NCBI GenBank assembly: GCA_013042035.1
Contig: JABDQX010000002.1
Coordinates: 1-6,213 of the forward strand
Origin: Gammaproteobacteria bacterium
GTDB taxonomy: Bacteria; Pseudomonadota; Gammaproteobacteria; HK1
Direction of reading: 5' to 3'
DNA: 6,213 nucleotides
Position numbers and translations under genes: made by a program
The notes under the pieces: generated by a model
Told to the model about the DNA's origin: nothing
Seen by the model: the letters and a program-made list of their open reading frames with translations, nothing else
Database searches by the model: none
In this document: positions 1-5,171 of the stretch, one piece after another
Layout: each line of letters starts with the position of its first letter
How positions within the stretch are numbered: position 1 is the stretch's first letter

Positions 1-28
1 TTCTACTGCGGGAAAGCGGATATCGGCC

Positions 29-48
29 AAAATTCCCGAAAATTCCCG
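29..48. repeat. Tandem 10-bp direct repeat, two copies
   Basis: The decamer AAAATTCCCG occurs twice head to tail (29-38 and 39-48). It lies in the non-coding stretch beyond the hisI 3' end, just left of a TATAAT string at 50-55 and of a hairpin at 51-73. Read on the minus strand it could belong to the control region of a leftward gene beginning outside the window, but nothing here proves that. Two copies of a 10-mer in tandem could also be slippage. Confidence 0.6.
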
Positions 49-50
49 TT

Positions 51-73
51 ATAATTTTGCGCCGCGAAATTAT
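51..73. other. Short imperfect hairpin, function unknown
   Basis: ATAATTT (51-57) is matched by AAATTAT (67-73). Inside it the GC at 59-60 pairs with the GC at 65-64, leaving a GCC loop and one T-G wobble when read as plus-strand RNA. The AT-rich arms with a GC-rich apex could be an operator or a weak transcript end. No T-run follows on either strand that would make it a standard terminator. Confidence 0.35.
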
Positions 74-79
74 CAGGAG

Positions 80-149
80 CGCGAAAACGAAAGCGAGCTG
101 GTATGTTATTTGACACAAATCGCCTAAGCATCTCGCTTTCGTTTTTGCG
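80..149. terminator. Long stem-loop beyond the hisI end, possible bidirectional terminator
   Basis: The 14-base arm 84-97 (ending in CGAAAGCGAG) is perfectly complementary to 132-145 (starting CTCGCTTTCG). Three further pairs (80-82 with 147-149) form if one base on each side is bulged. The arms carry AAAA on one side and a TTTTT run (142-146) on the other, so either strand would end the stem in a U-rich stretch. It lies 7-76 bases beyond the hisI stop, where a terminator for the leftward thrC-hisI transcript is expected. The loop of 34 bases is long for an intrinsic terminator and the U-run is mostly inside the stem. An mRNA 3'-stabilising structure or a protein-binding inverted repeat is therefore also possible. 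Confidence 0.45.
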
Positions 150-155
150 TGGTGA

Positions 156-545
156 CTATTTATAAATCTCACCCGGATCCCGCAAAACCGGTTCCACTTC
201 CCGCCAGACGCCTTCGTCGGCGAGCTGCCTGAAAAAACACCGCCTTCGTCCGGTATGGCAGGTAATGCCGCCTATCTGTTCCACCTTGAGTAATATGACA
301 TCGCTATCGCAATCGGTTCGGATATCCAGGACCCTTTGCACGTGACCGGACTCCTCGCCCTTGCGCCATAATTTCTGGCGGGAGCGGGACCAATACACGG
401 CGCGCCCTTCCCGGTGAGTGAGTTCCAGGGATTCACGGTTCATCCAGGCCAGCATCAGGACATCCCCGGATTCCGCGTCCTGGGCGATGGCGGGTATCAG
501 TCCCTGTTCATTCCAGGCAATGGCGTCGAGCCAGTTTTCTCTCAC
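156..545 (-). CDS. hisI: Phosphoribosyl-AMP cyclohydrolase
   Basis: This cytoplasmic enzyme hydrolyses the purine ring of 1-(5-phosphoribosyl)-AMP to give ProFAR, the third step of histidine synthesis. The 129-residue length fits the stand-alone cyclohydrolase, with no fused HisE pyrophosphatase domain. The family signatures are visible: LAWMN (32-36), YWSRSR (51-56), LWRKGEESGH (59-68), the metal-binding cluster D78-C79-D80-S81-D82, and GGITCHTGRRRCF (92-104). C79, C96 and C103 correspond to the zinc cysteines, and D78, D80 and D82 to the magnesium-binding aspartates. The start is GTG, chosen because a strong GGAGGG lies 6 bases before it and because the protein then begins WLDAIAWNEQGLIPAIAQ, as HisI proteins do. 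The start overlaps the thrC stop as GTGA, which implies translational coupling. No hisE or other his gene is in the window. The stop codon is TAG. Confidence 0.97.
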   Translation of the reverse strand: MRENWLDAIAWNEQGLIPAIAQDAESGDVLMLAWMNRESLELTHREGRAVYWSRSRQKLWRKGEESGHVQRVLDIRTDCDSDVILLKVEQIGGITCHTGRRRCFFRQLADEGVWREVEPVLRDPGEIYK

Positions 546-1660
546 GTTGTACCCTCCAAATTTTCCAGAATAGCCTTGCGCACCGATTCCAATTCCGCAT
601 TGATGACCGTGGGGGAAGTGCTTTGCGCGATGGCCGTATCAGGATCCTTGAGGCCATGGCCGGTCAGGGTGCACACGATACGGCTACCTCCGGGGATTTT
701 CCCGCTTTTGATATCCCGCATGGCACCCGCCAGGGAGATGGCCGAGGCCGGCTCGCAGAATATACCTTCCTTTTGAGCCAGCAGCCGCTGGGCGGCCAGG
801 ATTTCTTCGTCGGTGAATTCGTCGAACCAGCCGCCGGATTCCTGCTGGGCGCCGGCAGCGGTTTCCCAGGACTGAGGATTACCGATGCGGATGGCGGTGG
901 CGACGGTTTCCGGGTTTTCCACCGGATGACCCCGCAGGAAGGGCGCCGCGCCCGTGGCCTGGTAGCCGCACATCACGGGCCGCTTGCCGACGACACCATC
1001 CCGGTAATACTCGGTATAACCGAGCCAGTAGGCAGAGATATTGCCGGCATTGCCCACGGGCAGGCAGTGATAATCCGGGGGGTGGCCAAGAGCGTCCATG
1101 ATCTCGAAGGCTGCCGTTTTCTGGCCCTGGATCCGATAGGGATTGATGGAATTGACGATGGTGACGGGCGCGCTCTCGGCGACTTCCTTGACAAGCTGCA
1201 TGCCGGCGTCGAAATTGCCGCGAATCTGCAACACGATGGCCCCGTGCATCATGGCCTGGGCGAGCTTGCCAAGAGCGATCTTGCCCTCGGGGATCAGCAC
1301 AAAGGCGGTGATCCCGGCCCGGGCCGCGTAGGCCGCCGCCGAGGCGGAGGTATTGCCGGTCGACGCGCAGATAATCGCTCGGCTGCCTTCGGCCACGGCC
1401 TGCGTCACGGCCATGGTCATGCCGCGATCCTTGAACGAACCGGTGGGATTGAGACCTTCGTATTTGACATAGATCTCGATTCGCTTGGTCAGATCATTGG
1501 CGGATTTGCCATGAAGGTGGCCTTCGAGATCACGGGAGATGTTCTGCAGGCGGATAAGTGGCGTGTTGCCCTCGCCAAGGGAGACGGCGCGGGTGTCCTC
1601 GCGTACCGGGAGCCGATCCCGGTAGCGGTCGATAAGGCCGGTGTAACGGGGAGTATTCAT
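542..1660 (-). CDS. thrC: Threonine synthase (short, cytoplasmic form)
   Basis: This PLP enzyme converts O-phospho-L-homoserine to L-threonine and phosphate, the last step of threonine synthesis. The 372 residues match the shorter threonine synthase class. Visible signatures are RYTGLIDRYRDRLPV (5-19), GEGNTPLI (29-36) and the PLP-lysine motif GSFKDRG with K77 as the Schiff-base lysine. STGNTSASAAAYAARAG (100-116) and the phosphate-binding PVGNAGNIS follow near 200-208, and TGHGLKDP (333-340) is near the C-terminus. All expected catalytic elements are present. Residues about 47-61 (GHLHGKSANDLTKRI) look like an insertion between GEGNTPLI and the VKYEGLNPTG segment. The ATG lies only 8 bp after the upstream nuclease stop, and no good Shine-Dalgarno sequence precedes it. 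The start is supported by the conserved N-terminus. It overlaps hisI by four bases (GTGA), so the two are probably one transcript. Confidence 0.97.
   Translation of the reverse strand: MNTPRYTGLIDRYRDRLPVREDTRAVSLGEGNTPLIRLQNISRDLEGHLHGKSANDLTKRIEIYVKYEGLNPTGSFKDRGMTMAVTQAVAEGSRAIICASTGNTSASAAAYAARAGITAFVLIPEGKIALGKLAQAMMHGAIVLQIRGNFDAGMQLVKEVAESAPVTIVNSINPYRIQGQKTAAFEIMDALGHPPDYHCLPVGNAGNISAYWLGYTEYYRDGVVGKRPVMCGYQATGAAPFLRGHPVENPETVATAIRIGNPQSWETAAGAQQESGGWFDEFTDEEILAAQRLLAQKEGIFCEPASAISLAGAMRDIKSGKIPGGSRIVCTLTGHGLKDPDTAIAQSTSPTVINAELESVRKAILENLEGTT
552..557 (-). promoter_or_regulatory. Strong ribosome binding site of hisI inside the thrC 3' end
   Basis: On the minus strand GGAGGG lies 6 bases before the GTG start of hisI, within the last codons of thrC. 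It decides the GTG as the start and suggests hisI can be initiated independently as well as by coupling to thrC termination. Confidence 0.8.
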
Positions 1661-1668
1661 AGGTGTGT

Positions 1669-2538
1669 CTACAGTTTTTCTATTTCTTCCGGCATTAGGC
1701 CGGTGTATTTGGCAATCTTTTCCATGGGTTCCCCCTCTTCCTTCATGAGCCTTGCCACGGTAGCTTTTTCCTGTGCTCTACCTTCTTCTCGTTCGAACTG
1801 TTCCTCAAGCACCTTGGTGCGATGTACGCTGGCTCGATAGCGCATTTCTTCGATGTGCCACTCGTAAGCGCGCTGTTCTTCTTCCGAGAGACTCATGATA
1901 TCCAGGACCTCCTTGGCCTTTTTCAGACCTCGGGCCTGAAACTCTTCCTTGATCTCTTCGTTTTTCAGGAAATAGACCCATTCATCCAGGGGTTCTCTGG
2001 CGATATCGTCGAACTGGTTAATCTTGAGGAGGTAATATTCGGGATAGAGTTCGTGGGGATATTCCTTGCCGAATGCTTGTTGCTGTTTTTCGTTCAGTAG
2101 GAGTTCGTCATGGCAGTGCGTACCGGTGAAATGGGTTTTTCCATGGTAGATATAGTCTTCCCCATAACCCAAATCGAAGTACAGGATATTGATGGAAATG
2201 ACCTTGATGACATTTTCGTATAGCGCCGCTTTGTCCATATGTTCGGTAATGGCCTTGGCGGTGGCGTACAGTATCCGTTGTAGAAAGTCGAATTCCCGTT
2301 CGTACTGGACCTCGATCAGAATAATCTCGCCTTTCCGGTTCCTGACCTTCATATCGACCCGGTTTGATTTATCACGGGCGTCGTATCGGTTGCTCTCGCT
2401 TTCGAGTATTTCCAGGATCTCCATATCCTCCTTGAGCAACTCCGACAAAAATCCTTCCAACACCTCGTAATTGGTCTTGCTGCGCAGTAATCGTTTTAGC
2501 GCCCAGTCGAAGCTGATGAGTTTTCTTCTTGCCATCAT
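1669..2538 (-). CDS. Rpn-family PD-(D/E)XK nuclease / putative transposase (TIGR01784-like)
   Basis: The 289-residue protein reads as a complete member of the Rpn/PDDEXK_2 family, annotated as recombination-promoting nuclease or putative transposase. Some studied members are DNA endonucleases that raise RecA-independent recombination. N-terminal FDWALKRLL (10-18) and FLSELL (30-35) are typical. The restriction-like core appears as NRVDMKVRNRKGEIILIEVQ (59-78), where D62, E76 and Q78 form the D...ExQ active site. QRILYATAKAI follows. A charged helical tail rich in E, K and R ends in the family-style segment ARLMKEEGEPMEKIAKYTGLMPEEIEKL (262-289; two ATGs adjoin at the start). The gene is AT-richer than its surroundings: 23 of 60 bases are G or C at 2161-2220, against 36 of 60 at 1081-1140 in thrC. 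It sits 55 bp after dctM and 8 bp before thrC. No terminal inverted repeats or target duplication are visible. Its role in the cell is not known from sequence. Confidence 0.9.
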   Translation of the reverse strand: MMARRKLISFDWALKRLLRSKTNYEVLEGFLSELLKEDMEILEILESESNRYDARDKSNRVDMKVRNRKGEIILIEVQYEREFDFLQRILYATAKAITEHMDKAALYENVIKVISINILYFDLGYGEDYIYHGKTHFTGTHCHDELLLNEKQQQAFGKEYPHELYPEYYLLKINQFDDIAREPLDEWVYFLKNEEIKEEFQARGLKKAKEVLDIMSLSEEEQRAYEWHIEEMRYRASVHRTKVLEEQFEREEGRAQEKATVARLMKEEGEPMEKIAKYTGLMPEEIEKL

Positions 2539-2546
2539 TATTGATC

Positions 2547-2576
2547 CGCAAAGTTATCGAGATCGTTTCGCAAAGT
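2547..2576. repeat. 8-bp direct repeat CGCAAAGT upstream of the nuclease gene
   Basis: CGCAAAGT occurs at 2547-2554 and again at 2569-2576, 22 bp start to start, which is close to two helical turns. Both copies lie in the 55-bp gap between the dctM stop and the nuclease start. The spacing would suit a regulator bound on one face of the helix. The match is short and may be chance. Confidence 0.3.
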
Positions 2577-2593
2577 GAAATGATAAGGGAAAA

Positions 2594-3979
2594 TCACCGA
2601 TACGCCATGGCCGGCAACCAGATGACCAGTTGCGGGAATAATAACACGATACCAAGCCCCACAAGCTGCAAAATAATGAAAGGAACGACACCGCGATAGA
2701 TATCCGTCAGACTGACATCCGATGGGCACACCCCCTTCAAATAAAACAACGCAAACCCAACCGGCGGCGTTAGGAATGAGGTCTGCAGGGCGACGGCAAC
2801 CAACATGACGAACCAGATAAGCGACGGTTCGCCGACGACGCCATAACCGTCGATACCGAAATCCAACGCCGCCACCACCGGCGAGATCAGCGGCAGGATG
2901 ATCAACGTGATCTCGATCCAATCCAATAAAAAGCCGAGCAGGAACACCATTGCCAGGATGACGAAAAGGGTGCCGTATTGTTCGAACGGCAGTCCCGTGA
3001 GCGCCGCTTCGATGAGCTCGTCGCCGCCCAATTCACGCAGGACCAGTGAAAAGCACGTGGCCCCCAGAAAGATCGCGAATATATAGGCCGTCGTGTTGTA
3101 GGTTCCCAGGAGTACCTCGCGGAACATGGCAAGGTTCAGTTTTTTGTTGAGCCACGCAAGCACGATGGTGCCAAGCGCTCCGATGCCGCTGGCCTCGGTG
3201 GGCGTGGCAATGCCGGCGAAGATCGAGCCCAGCACCGCGAACATCAACAAAACCGGCGGAATGACGGCCTTTACGACATCCCATATCAGATCCCAATGTA
3301 TCGGCTGTCGATTGTCCGGCAGAGGGGCCGAGGCCGGATTCAGGTAACTGGTTACCAGGATATACACCAGATAAAGGCATCCCAGAATCAGTCCCGGAAA
3401 TATTGCGCCCATGAACAGATCACCCACCGACAACGCCAGTTGGTCGGCCATGATGACCAACATAATACTCGGTGGCAGCAGGATACCCAGGCAACCGGCC
3501 CCGCAGATCGTTCCCGTGGCCAGGGATTTACTGTAGCCCTGATGCAGCATGGACGGCAGCGACAACATACCGAGCAGCACCACCGAGGCCCCTATGATCC
3601 CCGTCGATGCGGCCAGAATGATGCCGATCAGCGTGACGGTGACAGCGAGGCCCCCGCGTACCTCGCCGAAAAGCCCCTGCATGGCGTGCATCATTCGTGT
3701 CGCGACGCCCGATCGATCCAACATCAGTCCCATGAAGATAAATACCGGCAGAGCTACCAGCACCCAGTTATCCATGATCTTGTAGATGCGGTTGACCACC
3801 AGACCGAGTGTTAGAAAATCGAGCCCCGTGACGGTGCCGAAATACTGATCGGCAAGATAACCCAATCCCGCGAACAACACCCCGACGCCGCCCAGGACAA
3901 ACGCCACGGGAATACCCGTAAACAAAAACGCCACGAAGGTGACGAACATGGCGATGACGAGGATTTCGTTGACTTCCAT
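2594..3979 (-). CDS. dctM: TRAP transporter large permease subunit, DctM family (FcbT3-like)
   Basis: This is the large membrane subunit of a tripartite ATP-independent periplasmic (TRAP) transporter. It carries solute inward, driven by an ion gradient, and works with DctQ and a periplasmic binding protein. The 461 residues are almost wholly hydrophobic, with about a dozen membrane segments. Family motifs in order are TGIPVAFVLGGVGVLFAGLG (21-40), GILLPPSIMLVIMAD (165-179), GIATPTEASGIGALG (256-270), LLGFLLDWIEITLIILPL (347-364) and SFLTPPVGFALFYLKGV (401-417). The LDWIEI segment and overall style resemble the mannitol/chloroaromatic (COG4664, FcbT3) branch, as does the DctQ of this window. 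Relatives take up organic acids such as lactate, 2-oxo acids or chlorobenzoates; the substrate here is unknown because no dctP is present. The ATG has only a weak CGGAA ahead of it. Unusually, dctQ is not adjacent: an opposite-strand gene lies between them. The stop is TGA. Confidence 0.96.
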   Translation of the reverse strand: MEVNEILVIAMFVTFVAFLFTGIPVAFVLGGVGVLFAGLGYLADQYFGTVTGLDFLTLGLVVNRIYKIMDNWVLVALPVFIFMGLMLDRSGVATRMMHAMQGLFGEVRGGLAVTVTLIGIILAASTGIIGASVVLLGMLSLPSMLHQGYSKSLATGTICGAGCLGILLPPSIMLVIMADQLALSVGDLFMGAIFPGLILGCLYLVYILVTSYLNPASAPLPDNRQPIHWDLIWDVVKAVIPPVLLMFAVLGSIFAGIATPTEASGIGALGTIVLAWLNKKLNLAMFREVLLGTYNTTAYIFAIFLGATCFSLVLRELGGDELIEAALTGLPFEQYGTLFVILAMVFLLGFLLDWIEITLIILPLISPVVAALDFGIDGYGVVGEPSLIWFVMLVAVALQTSFLTPPVGFALFYLKGVCPSDVSLTDIYRGVVPFIILQLVGLGIVLLFPQLVIWLPAMAYR

Positions 3980-3993
3980 AATTCCGAGCTGTC

Positions 3994-4013
3994 TGCAAAA
4001 CCCGAGTTTTGCA
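3994..4013. promoter_or_regulatory. Perfect palindrome (operator-like) upstream of dctM
   Basis: TGCAAAAC (3994-4001) and GTTTTGCA (4006-4013) are exact inverse complements around a 4-base centre, CCGA. The element ends 14 bases before the dctM ATG on the minus strand and lies downstream of a consensus TATAAT at 4083-4078. It could therefore be a repressor site within the leader or an mRNA hairpin near the start codon. A terminator is less likely, since the stem is AT-rich and the next bases are the translation start. Confidence 0.5.
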
Positions 4014-4077
4014 TTTGCCTCTTGTGCTTCGGTTATTCTGACGCGTGAGTGGAGACGTATTTCTGTCCGCTGACGAC

Positions 4078-4083
4078 ATTATA
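4078..4083 (-). promoter_or_regulatory. Candidate -10 element of a dctM promoter
   Basis: The minus strand reads TATAAT here, a perfect sigma-70 -10 hexamer, about 100 bases ahead of the dctM start. The hexamer 17 bp upstream (CGGGCA) is a poor -35 and there is no TG extension, so the call rests on the -10 alone. It would allow dctM to be transcribed without dctQ, which the interposed opposite-strand gene makes plausible. Confidence 0.4.
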
Positions 4084-4111
4084 TCGCCGTTTCAGAATCC
4101 TGCCCGGTGGG

Positions 4112-4117
4112 TATACT
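4112..4117 (+). promoter_or_regulatory. Candidate -10 element for the small membrane protein gene
   Basis: TATACT matches five of six bases of the sigma-70 -10 consensus. A weak TTTCAG at 4090-4095 lies 16 bp upstream. Transcription would begin near 4124, about 50 bases before the ATG at 4174. It lies back to back with the minus-strand TATAAT at 4083-4078, so the two genes may share a compact divergent control region. Confidence 0.4.
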
Positions 4118-4173
4118 ATGTTCGCGTACCGGAAAAAATCTACTGGAAATCCACCACGGGAAATACAGTGGGC

Positions 4174-4629
4174 ATGGACGAAAAAAAGAAAATGACCGAC
4201 AGTCGTACAGACAAAACACAGCCATCCAAAGGTCTCCCATGGTCCATTGTTATGCTGGTTCTTATCGTGGTCGAGTGCCTTGCGCTCACGGAGATTGTGT
4301 TCAGCGATATGAAGGGATGGGGCGGGAGTCCGTGGGACAGCTTTACGGGATGGTATTTCGTTATCGTGATCATGAGCGGCATCTTCCAGCTTGGCGGCAT
4401 TTTATCTGTCCGGGCCGGGTGGTTCCGGTTGGGCGGCGTGCTTCAAATCATCGGCAGTTCCGTTCATGTCCCGAAGGGCGAGGGCGTTATCGGCGTTATC
4501 GGGGGGGCGAAGGCATATCGCTATCCCCGTGAGATCGAAAATGCCCCGCAAGCGCTGCCACATGCCGGGCCAGCCGCGCCAGTACCACGACACCCAACAA
4601 CCCGAAACCCAGTGGAATCACCGCCTTGA
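4174..4629 (+). CDS. Unrecognised small membrane protein encoded between dctQ and dctM
   Basis: I do not recognise this family. From the ATG at 4174 the product is 151 residues. It has a charged N-terminus (MDEKKKMTDSRTDK), membrane segments at about 23-42 and 59-78, and a third weakly hydrophobic stretch at about 87-111. That stretch holds HVPKGEGVIGVIGGAKAYRYP (98-118), which looks constrained rather than random. No signal-peptide cleavage site is obvious. The reading frame opens further upstream (ATG at 4045), but that part overlaps the dctM control region and does not look protein-like. A TATACT box at 4112 also favours the later start. ATG at 4192 is a further option; no clear ribosome site distinguishes them. 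Residues after about 120 are proline-rich and lie antisense to dctQ codons, so the conserved protein may effectively end near 120. Position between the TRAP permease genes suggests, but does not show, a link to transport. Confidence 0.6.
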   Translation: MDEKKKMTDSRTDKTQPSKGLPWSIVMLVLIVVECLALTEIVFSDMKGWGGSPWDSFTGWYFVIVIMSGIFQLGGILSVRAGWFRLGGVLQIIGSSVHVPKGEGVIGVIGGAKAYRYPREIENAPQALPHAGPAAPVPRHPTTRNPVESPP

Positions 4630-5056
4630 TGGCCCAGCGCCAGGGCAGGCCGGACGGCGCGCTGGAATGCTCGTTGAGTCGCCAGGATTCGGCCACGAAG
4701 TCCAGACCGTGGTAAAAGACGACCCACACGAAAGGGAGTATAAACACCACAATCCCGAAGATTTCCCACAATCGCCGTGTCTTCTCGGAAAACCGCGAGG
4801 CCAGTATATCCACGCGGATGTGGGAATCGGTTACCTGGGCAAACGCGATTCCGAACACAATGGCCAGGGCAAACAGATGCCATTGCAGTTCTTCCAGAAA
4901 AACCTGTCCCTGACTGAACCCATAACGCAGCACCACCTGGGTGATAATCACCCCTATCAGCAGGGCGTTTGCCCAGCAGATGACCTGGCCCGCGCCGCGC
5001 ACGAAGGTGTCGACGGATGTATTTGCAATCTCTACAAAGGCCTTAGAACTATCCAT
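4496..5056 (-). CDS. dctQ: TRAP transporter small permease subunit, DctQ family (FcbT2-like)
   Basis: This is the small membrane subunit of a TRAP transporter and pairs with DctM in the inner membrane. The 186 residues form four predicted membrane helices at about 22-43, 56-76, 98-118 and 143-163. Family features are QVVLRYGF (40-47), LEELQWHLFALAIVFG (54-69), the short RVD motif (81-83) and GLPWRWAIKAVIPLGFGLL (136-154). This pattern is that of the COG4665/FcbT2 branch, matching the branch of the DctM here, so the two probably form one transporter although they are 516 bp apart. The last 45 codons are overlapped on the other strand by the small membrane protein gene. The stop TAA directly follows a run of seven C (G on the plus strand, 4501-4507). 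The ATG lacks a clear Shine-Dalgarno sequence, but no nearer in-frame start exists before the conserved region. The gene is divergent from the BrkB/YihY gene across 115 bp. Confidence 0.93.
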   Translation of the reverse strand: MDSSKAFVEIANTSVDTFVRGAGQVICWANALLIGVIITQVVLRYGFSQGQVFLEELQWHLFALAIVFGIAFAQVTDSHIRVDILASRFSEKTRRLWEIFGIVVFILPFVWVVFYHGLDFVAESWRLNEHSSAPSGLPWRWAIKAVIPLGFGLLGVVVLARLARHVAALAGHFRSHGDSDMPSPPR

Positions 5057-5093
5057 TGAGACAGGCTTACTCTAATCTTAACGCTCTAACGAT

Positions 5094-5115
5094 GAGACGC
5101 GATGAATTGCGTCTC
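5094..5115. promoter_or_regulatory. 22-bp operator-like inverted repeat in the dctQ / yihY-like divergent region
   Basis: GAGACGC (5094-5100) is the inverse complement of GCGTCTC (5109-5115), and two more pairs form inside (5102-5103 with 5107-5106). Nine of eleven half-site positions are symmetric. It lies 38 bases from the dctQ start and 56 from the YihY-family start, a position suited to a dimeric regulator acting on either gene. A related element occurs beyond the far end of the YihY-family gene at 6157-6177. Confidence 0.45.
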
Positions 5116-5171
5116 GGATTTATCGCACAGCACAGTTTTTATTGCCTCGCAAACAATAAACGGATAGTAAT

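Noticed and set aside
623..1840. Long plus-strand open frame (405 codons) opposite thrC
   Set aside because: It is antisense to a clear threonine synthase, runs into the nuclease gene, is rich in Gly, Arg, His and Asp without any family motif, and is explained by GC-rich codon bias of thrC.
1669..2538. Classical insertion sequence around the Rpn-type gene
   Set aside because: No terminal inverted repeats or target-site duplication can be seen at either edge; the family label 'putative transposase' does not imply an IS structure.
2538..2921. Minus-strand frame overlapping the dctM 3' end as a possible separate gene
   Set aside because: It is the shifted frame of dctM codons, with Gly/Arg-rich nonsense composition; dctM is intact to its own stop.
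4035..4098. ATTCTGA / TCAGAAT inverted pair around the dctM control region
   Set aside because: Seven bases at 50-base separation are easily expected by chance and coincide with no other signal.
4045..4173. Upstream-extended start for the small membrane protein gene
   Set aside because: The extra 43 residues look unlike a protein N-terminus, overlap the presumed dctM control region, and would place the start ahead of the TATACT box; ATG 4174 is preferred.
4391..5059. Plus-strand open frame of 222 codons opposite dctQ
   Set aside because: Its translation has no membrane pattern or motif and is antisense to an intact DctQ.
5057..5171. Sigma-70 promoters for dctQ and the YihY-family gene
   Set aside because: No pair of -35 and -10 hexamers with acceptable match and spacing could be found on either strand; only the inverted repeat is reported.
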